DNA of 5,007 bases from Bifidobacteriaceae bacterium (GTDB lineage Bacteria; Actinomycetota; Actinomycetes; Actinomycetales; WQXJ01), in NCBI GenBank assembly GCA_031272565.1, contig JAISTN010000238.1, forward strand, positions 1 to 5,007, written 5' to 3'. The notes beneath the pieces were generated by a model. The model worked only from the letters and a program-made list of their open reading frames with translations. It made no database searches and was not told the DNA's origin. This document shows positions 1 through 5,007 of the stretch, in pieces; the stretch's first letter is position 1, and each line of letters begins with the position of its first letter. The position numbers were made by a program, and so were the translations under genes.

Positions 1-1970
1 AGTTCTCCTATCACACGGTGGACATTGACAACCAGAACTTCCAGATGTCCCTCTATGCGGCTGGGGCCGACTACGCCGAAGGTGTGGTCCAAGAGGACTT
101 CTACTACGAACCGTGGACCTACCACTATTTCACCGCCACCCGGCCGGACGACGGCTTCGACTGCCTGCGCCAGGACTTCATTGGGCCCTATGGGACTGAG
201 ACGGCGCCGGCCGCCGTGGCGGCCGGCGCCTGTACCGGCTCGCACGGCACCACCCAGAATCACTGCGGGGCCCTGCAGCACAACATCGACCTGGCACCGG
301 GGGAAACGGTCCGCTTCGCGTATCTGCTGGGCTACGGCAGCCGTGAAGCCGGCGTCACCATGCGCGCCAAGTACCAGGTGGACGGCGCCGTGGACGCGGC
401 CTTCCAGGCGCTGCGGGACTACTGGCACGCCAAACGGGAAACGTTGGCGGTGCGGACGCCATCGGACGTCTTCGACACCTTGGTGGGCACCTGGACGCTG
501 TTCCAGGCCGAAACCTGCGTGGTGTGGAGCCGGTTCGCTTCGTTTGTCGAGGTGGGTGGCCGCACCGGGCTGGGCTACCGGGACACGGCCCAGGACCTGA
601 TGGCCGTGCCGCACACCAACCCGGTGGCGGTGCGGCGGCGGATCATGCAACTGCTGCGCGGGCAGGTCTCGGACGGCTACGGGCTGCACCTGTTTGATCC
701 GGACTTGTTTGAGGAGAACCGCCGGGCGGACATCCCGACCGGCGTCAAACTGCCCACGGTGGTGCCAACGGCCAGCGCCGGCCAGATGCACGGCATCGAG
801 GATGCCTGTTCGGATGACCACCTGTGGCTGGTCCCGGGGGTGTTGCAGTACGTCAAGGAGACCGGCGACATGGCCTTCTTGGATGAGGTGGTCCGGTTTG
901 CGGACCTGGGTGAGGCCACGGTCTACGAACACTTGGTGCGGGCGGTCGAGTTCACCGCTCGCGAGGTGGGCCCCAATGCGATTGCGAAGGGGTTGCGGGC
1001 GGACTGGAACGATTGCCTGAACCTGGGCGGCGGGCAAAGCGCCCTGGTGGCGTTCTTGCATGTCTGGGCGTTGCGGGCGCTGGCGGAAGTGGCGGCCTTC
1101 TTGGGCCGCACGGCCGATGTGGACCGGTTCACGGCCCTGGCGGACCAGTTCGCGGCGGCGGCGGATAGCACTCTGTGGGACGGCGAATGGTACCTGCGGG
1201 GGTTCACCTCGGAAGGGGCGCGGATCGGTTCTCAGGTCAGTGCCGAAGGCAAGATCTTCCTGGAGCACATGCCGTGGGCGGTGATCAGCGGGGTGGCGCC
1301 GCGCGGGCGGGCGGAGGCGGCCATGGGGGCCGTGCGGCAGCACTTGGCCTCGCCGTACGGGACGCATCTGCTCTGGCCCTCATACACCACGGTGGACGAT
1401 TCGGTGGGCTATGTCACCCGGGTCTACCCGGGCGTCAAGGAGAACGGGGCGATCTTCTGCCACCCCAACGCCTGGCCCATCATTGCGGAGGCCATGCTGG
1501 GGCATGGTGACCAGGCCTGGGAGTACTACGAAACGATGGCGCCGGCCAGGTTCAATGACCTGGCGGAGGTCCGCGGGGCGGAGCCTTACGTCTACTGCCA
1601 GTTCATTTACGGCCGGGACCACGAACTGTATGGCAAGGCCCAGAATCCGTGGCTGACCGGCACCGCGAGCTGGATGTACACGGCGGCCACCCAGTACATC
1701 TTGGGGGTGCGGCCGGGCTATGACTCGCTGGTGGTGGATCCGTGTATCCCGGCGGCCTGGGAGGGCTTCGAGGTGCGGCGCCAGTGGCGCGGCGGCACCT
1801 ACCAGATCGAGGTCACCAACCCGGGCCCGCGGGGCTGCGGCGTGGCCAGCGTCACGTTTGATGGCGAGACCCTGGAGCCGGTGCCGGATGCCGCCTTGGG
1901 GCGGTCGGTGGCGGTGCTGCCGCTGCCGGTGCCCGGCCAGGTCCACGAGGTCAAGATCACCCTGGGCTGA
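1..1970 (+). CDS. chbP: GH94 N,N'-diacetylchitobiose phosphorylase, 5'-truncated by window edge
   Basis: This cytosolic glycoside hydrolase family 94 enzyme should split N,N'-diacetylchitobiose with phosphate into GlcNAc-1-phosphate and GlcNAc. The reading frame is open from the window edge (codons from base 3), and FSYHTVDIDNQN aligns with the inside of Vibrio proteolyticus ChBP (about 801 aa, compared from memory). The GTG at 18 is therefore internal, and about 150 N-terminal residues are missing. Visible family motifs are WSRFAS followed by EVGGRTGLGYRDTAQD (525-596), RADWNDCLNLGGG (from 996), VKENGAIFCHPNAW and WLTGTASW. The Asp at 1011-1013 matches the catalytic acid Asp492 of the Vibrio enzyme. 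His at 1461-1463 and Thr-Gly at 1656-1661 match phosphate ligands His644 and Thr709-Gly710. The C-terminus (VHEVKITLG) is intact. It converges on nagB, which supports chitobiose over cellobiose. A related GH94 specificity such as cellobionate remains possible. Confidence 0.9.
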   Translation, partial: FSYHTVDIDNQNFQMSLYAAGADYAEGVVQEDFYYEPWTYHYFTATRPDDGFDCLRQDFIGPYGTETAPAAVAAGACTGSHGTTQNHCGALQHNIDLAPGETVRFAYLLGYGSREAGVTMRAKYQVDGAVDAAFQALRDYWHAKRETLAVRTPSDVFDTLVGTWTLFQAETCVVWSRFASFVEVGGRTGLGYRDTAQDLMAVPHTNPVAVRRRIMQLLRGQVSDGYGLHLFDPDLFEENRRADIPTGVKLPTVVPTASAGQMHGIEDACSDDHLWLVPGVLQYVKETGDMAFLDEVVRFADLGEATVYEHLVRAVEFTAREVGPNAIAKGLRADWNDCLNLGGGQSALVAFLHVWALRALAEVAAFLGRTADVDRFTALADQFAAAADSTLWDGEWYLRGFTSEGARIGSQVSAEGKIFLEHMPWAVISGVAPRGRAEAAMGAVRQHLASPYGTHLLWPSYTTVDDSVGYVTRVYPGVKENGAIFCHPNAWPIIAEAMLGHGDQAWEYYETMAPARFNDLAEVRGAEPYVYCQFIYGRDHELYGKAQNPWLTGTASWMYTAATQYILGVRPGYDSLVVDPCIPAAWEGFEVRRQWRGGTYQIEVTNPGPRGCGVASVTFDGETLEPVPDAALGRSVAVLPLPVPGQVHEVKITLG

Positions 1971-1988
1971 CCGGGCCGGCCCGGGCCC
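1971..1988. terminator. Palindrome between convergent stop codons, possible bidirectional terminator
   Basis: The whole gap between the chbP stop (1968-1970) and the nagB stop (1989-1991) is 18 bases. It starts with a perfect 14-bp palindrome, CCGGGCCGGCCCGG (1971-1984). As RNA it can fold into a 5-bp stem with a 4-base loop. The stem can be extended by pairing GGGC (1964-1967) with GCCC (1985-1988) across the bulged TGA stop. The same fold forms in transcripts from both strands. No T-run follows on either side, so it is not a classical intrinsic terminator. A role as a bidirectional stop or 3'-end stabiliser is inferred from position only. Confidence 0.35.
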
Positions 1989-2774
1989 TTACAGGCCCTG
2001 CCAGGCGGGCTTGTTGGCGTAGGTGTGGCGGTAGTAGCCGGCCAACTGCAGGCGGGCGGCTGCCGCGTCGTCCAGTAGGACGGTGGCGTGGGGGTGGAAT
2101 TGCAGCAGCGAACCTGGCCACATGGCGGTGACACCGCCTTCCACCATGTGGTGGACGGCCTCCGCCTTGGCCCGGCCGGTGGCCATCAACACCAGGTGGC
2201 GGGCCTCCATGATGGTGCCCAGGCCTTGGGTTAGGACGTGGCGCGGCACGGCCGCGGCGTCACCGCCAAAGAACCGGGCGTTGTCGGAAATGGTCTGGGT
2301 GGTCAGGGTCTTGACCCGGGTGCGCGAAGCCAGCGATGAGCCGGGTTCGTTGAAGGCGATGTGGCCGTCGGAGCCGATCCCCAGGATCTGCAGGTCAACC
2401 CCGCCGGCGTCCCGGATGGCCTGGTCGTAGGCGGCGCAGGCGGCCGGTAGATCGGCCGCCAAGCCGTCCGGCCCTTGGACGGCATCGGGCGCCAAGTCGA
2501 CCCGGGAGGCGAAGGCCCGGTCAATCACGTTGCGGTAGCGTTCCGGGTGGTCCGCCGGCAGTCCCACATATTCGTCCAGCATGAAGGCTTTGGCCCGCGC
2601 GAAGCTGACTTGGCCGGCCTGGTGGCGGGCCACCAACTCGTCGTACAACGCCAGCGGGGAAGATCCGGTGGCCAGGCCCAGGACGGCGTCCGGCCGGCGG
2701 TGCAGCAGTTCGGCGATGGCGCCGGCGGCTGTCGCGGCGATGGTCTGGGCGTCCGGCAGGATGACAACTTCCAC
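1989..2774 (-). CDS. nagB: Glucosamine-6-phosphate deaminase
   Basis: NagB converts glucosamine-6-phosphate to fructose-6-phosphate and ammonia, the last step of GlcNAc catabolism into glycolysis. The 261-aa product is close to the 266 aa of E. coli NagB and matches it along its full length. MLDEYVGL carries Asp67 (E. coli Asp72). GIGSDGHIAFNEP carries Asp136, His138 and Glu143 (E. coli Asp141, His143, Glu148). SSLASRTRVKTL keeps the equivalents of Ser151/152, Arg158, Lys160 and Thr161, which bind the activator GlcNAc-6-P in E. coli, and the C-terminal extension is present. It therefore looks like the long, allosteric type rather than the short Bacillus type. The GTG start at 2774 is chosen because GAAGGA (2781-2786) lies 6 bases upstream and the protein then begins where the family does. 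The frame continues upstream to 2990, but that would overlap the permease gene. nagB follows the permease genes by 56 bases, probably in one operon. Confidence 0.95.
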   Translation of the reverse strand: MEVVILPDAQTIAATAAGAIAELLHRRPDAVLGLATGSSPLALYDELVARHQAGQVSFARAKAFMLDEYVGLPADHPERYRNVIDRAFASRVDLAPDAVQGPDGLAADLPAACAAYDQAIRDAGGVDLQILGIGSDGHIAFNEPGSSLASRTRVKTLTTQTISDNARFFGGDAAAVPRHVLTQGLGTIMEARHLVLMATGRAKAEAVHHMVEGGVTAMWPGSLLQFHPHATVLLDDAAAARLQLAGYYRHTYANKPAWQGL

Positions 2775-2786
2775 GATCTGTCCTTC
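2775..2786 (-). promoter_or_regulatory. Ribosome binding site fixing the GTG start of nagB
   Basis: The minus strand reads GAAGGA, then the six bases CAGATC, then GTG. This is a good Shine-Dalgarno sequence at normal spacing. It decides the start of nagB, since no ATG occurs near the expected N-terminus. Confidence 0.75.
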
Positions 2787-2796
2787 GGTTGGCTCT

Positions 2797-2812
2797 TTGG
2801 CGTGGCCGCCAA
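2797..2812 (-). repeat. Small stem-loop between permease gene and nagB
   Basis: The 56-base gap between the second permease gene and nagB holds a perfect 6-bp inverted repeat, TTGGCG and CGCCAA, around a 4-base loop. It ends 10 bases before the nagB Shine-Dalgarno sequence. There is no T-run. It could be a weak processing or translation-tuning element, but a repeat this short can occur by chance in GC-rich DNA. Confidence 0.3.
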
Positions 2813-2830
2813 CGGCTGGTGAACCGGTGT

Positions 2831-3748
2831 TTAGCCTTTGACGGCGCCGGCCACCAACCCGGAGGTCATACGGCCTTGCACAATCAGGAAGAACACAATC
2901 ACTGGCACCGCCACCAGGGTAGACGCCGCCATCACCTGACCCCAATCGATTTCCTGCTGGCTGGACTGCTGGATGAAGCTGCGCAGCCACAGCGGCAAGG
3001 TCTTCTTGTCCGAATCGAGCAACACAAAGGCGACCGTGAATTCGTTCCAGGCTTGCAGGAAGGCGTAGACGCCGGAGGCGACCAGGCCGGGCGCCAGCAG
3101 CGGGAAGGTGATGCGGAAGAAGGCCTTGGTGCGGCTCAGGCCGTCCACCATGGCGGCTTCTTCCAGGTCGGCCGGCACGCCGGCCACGAAGCCACGCAGC
3201 ATCCAGACGGTGAACGGCACCACGGCCGCCACATAGATGATGGTGACCCCCAGCCAGTTGTTGAGCAGGCCCATCGATTTCATCATTGAATGCTGCGCCA
3301 GGAACAAGCCCTCGGCCGGCAGCATCTGGATGAACAGCACCGCCAGCACAAACGTCTTGCGGCCCCGGAACTTGTAGCGGGAAATGGCCAGCGCCGCCAG
3401 GACGGCGAACAGCAGCACAATCACCACGGTGGTCAGGGTGACGACCAGGCTCATCCGCAAGGCGGCGCCAAAGTTGCCGTGTTGCAGTACTTGGCGGAAG
3501 TTGTTCAGGCTGCCGCCAAACGGCAGGAAGGTGGGCGTGGAGGCGCTCAGGGTGGTGTTGGACAGGAAGGAACTGTTGATCATCCAGTAGACCGGGAAAA
3601 CCCAGATCAGGCCCAGCACGATGGCGATCAGCGACAGGCCGGCCTTGCCTGCCTGGTTGAGGTAGAAGCGGCCGGTGCGTTGGCGGCGGCGCGGCGCGGC
3701 GCTGGAAGCCGGTGGCGCGGCGGCGGGGGTAGTTGTCAGGGTAGTCAT
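2831..3748 (-). CDS. Sugar ABC transporter permease, MalG/DasC-type
   Basis: This is the second inner-membrane subunit of a CUT1-type carbohydrate importer. The product has 305 aa. An Ala/Pro/Thr-rich cytosolic tail with a basic patch (PRRRQRTGR, about residues 19-27) precedes six hydrophobic stretches near residues 36-56, 98-122, 131-151, 163-185, 217-236 and 273-292. The EAA loop that docks on the ATPase is clear: VPADLEEAAMVDG (191-203), then ITFPLLAPG (213-221). Length, the NNF motif in the first periplasmic loop and the short C-terminal tail fit the MalG branch. The ATG at 3748 overlaps the upstream permease stop (TGATG, one shared base). AAGGAGG (3759-3765) lies 10 bases before it, inside the upstream gene, so the two permeases are probably translationally coupled. 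A chito-oligosaccharide substrate (DasC/NgcG-like role) is inferred from nagB and chbP; the sequence alone does not fix it. Confidence 0.92.
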   Translation of the reverse strand: MTTLTTTPAAAPPASSAAPRRRQRTGRFYLNQAGKAGLSLIAIVLGLIWVFPVYWMINSSFLSNTTLSASTPTFLPFGGSLNNFRQVLQHGNFGAALRMSLVVTLTTVVIVLLFAVLAALAISRYKFRGRKTFVLAVLFIQMLPAEGLFLAQHSMMKSMGLLNNWLGVTIIYVAAVVPFTVWMLRGFVAGVPADLEEAAMVDGLSRTKAFFRITFPLLAPGLVASGVYAFLQAWNEFTVAFVLLDSDKKTLPLWLRSFIQQSSQQEIDWGQVMAASTLVAVPVIVFFLIVQGRMTSGLVAGAVKG

Positions 3749-4752
3749 CAGGCCTGGTCCTCCTTCAAGAGGGAACGGACGTAGGGCGAGGAGGCGATCA
3801 CGGTGATCAGCAAGACGAACACCGACATGGCGGCGGCCATGCCAAAGTGGGATGAGCCGACGCCTTCGCGGTAGATGTAGGTGCCCAGCAGGTCGGTTTC
3901 AGAGGGCAGGCCGCCGCGGTCCTGCAGCATGCGGATCTGCGAGAAGACCCGCAGGTCCCAGATGATCTGCAGCAGGGTGACAATCGCCAGGACGGGGCGG
4001 ACCATTGGCAGGATGATGCCGGTCAGCCGCCGCCACCAGTTGGCGCCGTCGATCTGGGCGGCTTCCAGGACCTCACCGGAAATCTGGGTTAGGCCGGCGT
4101 AGATGGAGAAGGCCACAAACGGCACCGACATCCAGACGATGATGATGGTGGCCACCAGGTAGAAGCTAAGCGGGTTGGACAACCATTGGTGGTGCCAGAA
4201 GCTGTCTGCTCCGGCTTGGACCAGCGCCCAGTTGATGGTGCCGTGGAACCAGTCGAACAGCCAGTTCCACACCGTCATGACTGCTACCACCGGCATGGCC
4301 CAGGCCAGCAGCAGGGCGATCTGCAGGACCAGGCGCGGGCCTTTGGGGACGGCGCTCATCAAGGTGGCCAGGGCGGTGCCAACGGCTACCGTCAAGAAGG
4401 CGTTGACCAGGCAGAACACCACCGACCGGACCAGTACCATCCAGGTTTCGTGGGTGGTGACAATGGTGATGAAGTTGTCCAGGCCAACGAATTCGGCCGG
4501 TTGGCCAAATTGTTGTTTCAGCCCGTATTCCTTCAGGGAGGTGACGAACTGCCAGCCCACCGGGTAGGCCAGGGCCAGCAGCAGGGCGGCCACGGCCGGG
4601 ATGAGCAGCAGGTACGGGGTGGCGTGGAAGCGCCGCCGTTTGTGTGGGCGGGCGGGGGTGTGGGACGCGTTGGCCGCTGATGTCGTTTCCGGGCGCGGGG
4701 GCCCGGCGGAGGCGGCGGCCGGCGTCGCCCCGGCGATTGGGGACCTGGTCAT
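3748..4752 (-). CDS. Sugar ABC transporter permease, MalF/DasB-type
   Basis: This is the first membrane subunit of the same importer. The product has 334 aa. A disordered-looking N-terminal tail of about 43 residues, rich in Ala, Pro and Thr, ends in a basic cluster (RPHKRRRFH). Six hydrophobic segments follow near residues 46-66, 106-131, 141-164, 194-219, 251-270 and 302-322. The first periplasmic loop has the FVGLDNF motif typical of MalF-branch permeases. The EAA motif is canonical: EVLEAAQIDGANWWRRL, then GIILP (through residue 249). The ATG at 4752 is preceded by AAGGAG (4764-4769) with a rather long 11-base spacer; no better start lies downstream. It lies 191 bases after the binding-protein gene and overlaps the next permease by one base. 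No ATPase gene is visible, so it presumably uses a shared MsiK-like ATPase. Substrate is inferred from neighbours. Confidence 0.92.
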   Translation of the reverse strand: MTRSPIAGATPAAASAGPPRPETTSAANASHTPARPHKRRRFHATPYLLLIPAVAALLLALAYPVGWQFVTSLKEYGLKQQFGQPAEFVGLDNFITIVTTHETWMVLVRSVVFCLVNAFLTVAVGTALATLMSAVPKGPRLVLQIALLLAWAMPVVAVMTVWNWLFDWFHGTINWALVQAGADSFWHHQWLSNPLSFYLVATIIIVWMSVPFVAFSIYAGLTQISGEVLEAAQIDGANWWRRLTGIILPMVRPVLAIVTLLQIIWDLRVFSQIRMLQDRGGLPSETDLLGTYIYREGVGSSHFGMAAAMSVFVLLITVIASSPYVRSLLKEDQA

Positions 4753-4836
4753 GCGGGTGTTTGCTCCTTCGGTCTGGCCGGGGGCGGCCGGCAGGAGAGA
4801 TCAGCTAGAGCCGGCTGGGAGCCAGCGCGGAGATGG

Positions 4837-4852
4837 ATTGGTCTAGGTCAGC
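4837..4852. promoter_or_regulatory. Candidate DasR/NagR (GntR-family) operator
   Basis: The 16 bases ATTGGTCTAGGTCAGC match 12 of 16 positions of the Streptomyces dre consensus ACTGGTCTAGACCAGT, recalled from memory, including an intact TGGTCTAG core. The other half-site is degenerate, with GT in place of AC. CTAG is generally rare in GC-rich genomes, and the site sits within a putative GlcNAc-utilisation operon, exactly the regulon DasR controls. It lies 84 bases before the permease start and abuts the stem-loop at 4851-4893. In Streptomyces the site usually lies upstream of the binding-protein gene, so a site here would be internal. Confidence 0.5.
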
Positions 4853-4893
4853 CGCCGCGCGGGTAGCGGGGAGGGACCCACCCGCGCGGCGGC
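4851..4893 (-). repeat. Perfect 14-bp stem-loop, second of a tandem pair
   Basis: The arms GCCGCCGCGCGGGT (4851-4864) and ACCCGCGCGGCGGC (4880-4893) are exact reverse complements around a 15-base loop. The almost pure G+C stem would be very stable in RNA. No U-run follows in the transcript. Its position between a binding-protein gene and permease genes fits an mRNA-stabilising or partially terminating structure that keeps permease expression below that of the binding protein. Confidence 0.75.
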
Positions 4894-4899
4894 TTGGTG

Positions 4900-4932
4900 G
4901 GCTGTGGTTTGGCTGGCCGCCAAACCACAGCC
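4900..4932 (-). repeat. Perfect 14-bp stem-loop right after the binding-protein gene
   Basis: The arms GGCTGTGGTTTGGC (4900-4913) and GCCAAACCACAGCC (4919-4932) are exact reverse complements around a 5-base loop. The hairpin starts 11 bases after the binding-protein stop codon and is separated from the second stem-loop by only 6 bases. No U-run follows, so full intrinsic termination is doubtful. Protection of the upstream mRNA 3' end or attenuation is the likely role. Confidence 0.75.
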
Positions 4933-4943
4933 GGGATAGTCAC

Positions 4944-5007
4944 TCAGCCGTTCAGCAGCGGCGTGATCTTGGCGTCGTATTCGGCCGCCAGGGCGGCGAT
5001 GTCGCCG
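4944..5007 (-). CDS. C-terminal end of probable sugar-binding protein of the ABC importer
   Basis: Only the last 20 codons and the TGA stop (4944-4946) are in the window; the gene runs off the right edge. The tail reads AAEYDAKITPLLNG. An Ala-rich amphipathic helix ending in a short 'I-P-L-L-N-G' tail is common in family 1 extracellular sugar-binding proteins. Its place directly before two sugar permease genes on the same strand makes this the expected gene (DasA/NgcE-like role). The fragment is too short to prove the family or to show a lipoprotein signal, so the call rests mainly on context. Confidence 0.65.
   Translation of the reverse strand, partial: GDIAALAAEYDAKITPLLNG

Larger units (their letters stand above)
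4753..4943 (-). other. Structured spacer between binding-protein and permease genes
   Basis: No gene is visible in these 191 bases. In transcript order they hold two tandem perfect stem-loops (4900-4932 and 4851-4893), a DasR-like operator candidate (4837-4852), a weak 5-bp hairpin (4814-4826, GCTGG and CCAGC), another short hairpin (core GGCCG/CGGCC near 4774-4791) and the permease Shine-Dalgarno sequence. I found no convincing -35/-10 pair, so whether the permeases have their own promoter cannot be told. The arrangement suggests one transcript with control inside the operon. Confidence 0.6.

Noticed and set aside
18..20. GTG as the start codon of the phosphorylase
   Set aside because: The frame is open to the window edge and the residues before it (FSYHT) align with the interior of chitobiose phosphorylase; the gene starts outside the window.
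525..1661. Cellobiose phosphorylase as the name for the GH94 enzyme
   Set aside because: The motifs WSRFAS and GGRTGLGYRDTAQD follow the chitobiose phosphorylase pattern, while cellobiose phosphorylases, as I recall, show a different GIGRGIGFRDSNQD-like stretch; nagB next door agrees.
1380..1946. Antisense open frame of 188 codons inside chbP
   Set aside because: It is Arg/Pro/His-rich with no recognisable domain and lies opposite conserved GH94 motifs; typical shadow frame in GC-rich DNA.
2775..2990. Upstream extension of nagB to a longer product of 333 aa
   Set aside because: The extra residues do not resemble NagB and would overlap the permease gene; a good ribosome binding site supports the GTG at 2774.
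2789..3784. Two consecutive plus-strand open frames opposite the second permease gene
   Set aside because: They are Gln/His/Gly-rich, the mirror of hydrophobic codons on the other strand, with no domain or ribosome binding site.
4186..4680. Plus-strand open frame opposite the first permease gene
   Set aside because: Same Gln/Gly-rich shadow composition opposite membrane segments and the EAA loop.
4801..4816. Second DasR-like site around CAGCTAGAGCC
   Set aside because: It shares CTAG but only about half of the dre positions, no better than a chance match.
4753..4860. Internal promoter before the first permease gene
   Set aside because: No -35 and -10 elements with proper spacing could be found on the minus strand.

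Overview
This GC-rich window has strong G/C preference at third codon positions and probably comes from an actinobacterium. That assignment rests on base composition, a das-like gene order and a DasR-like operator candidate. No marker gene in the window fixes the taxon. All recognisable genes point to one task: import and intracellular breakdown of a chito-oligosaccharide, most likely N,N'-diacetylchitobiose.

Layout. Positions 1-1970 (+) hold the C-terminal four fifths of a GH94 phosphorylase that closely resembles N,N'-diacetylchitobiose phosphorylase; about 150 N-terminal residues lie left of the window. It converges on a minus-strand gene set separated from it by only 18 bases, and those 18 bases include a perfect 14-bp palindrome. 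Read in the direction of transcription, the minus strand carries: the last 20 codons of a probable sugar-binding lipoprotein (4944-5007, rest off the right edge); a 191-base structured spacer; a MalF-type permease (3748-4752); a MalG-type permease (2831-3748, overlapping the previous gene by one base); and nagB, glucosamine-6-phosphate deaminase (1989-2774, GTG start).

How they could work together. The binding protein and two permeases form an ABC importer without its own ATPase in view, as in Streptomyces das/ngc systems, which use the shared ATPase MsiK. Imported chitobiose would be split by phosphate into GlcNAc-1-phosphate and GlcNAc. After conversion to GlcNAc-6-P and deacetylation (genes not in view), NagB would deliver fructose-6-P and ammonia. 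The order binding protein - permease - permease - nagB recalls the Streptomyces dasABC(D)-nagB locus, with a phosphorylase in place of the DasD hexosaminidase.

The most interesting non-coding part is the 4753-4943 spacer. It holds two tandem perfect 14-bp stem-loops directly after the binding-protein gene, then a DasR/NagR-like operator candidate (core TGGTCTAG). This suggests differential expression of binding protein versus permeases and possibly GlcN-6-P-responsive control. I saw no RNA genes, CRISPR arrays, insertion sequences or broken genes.
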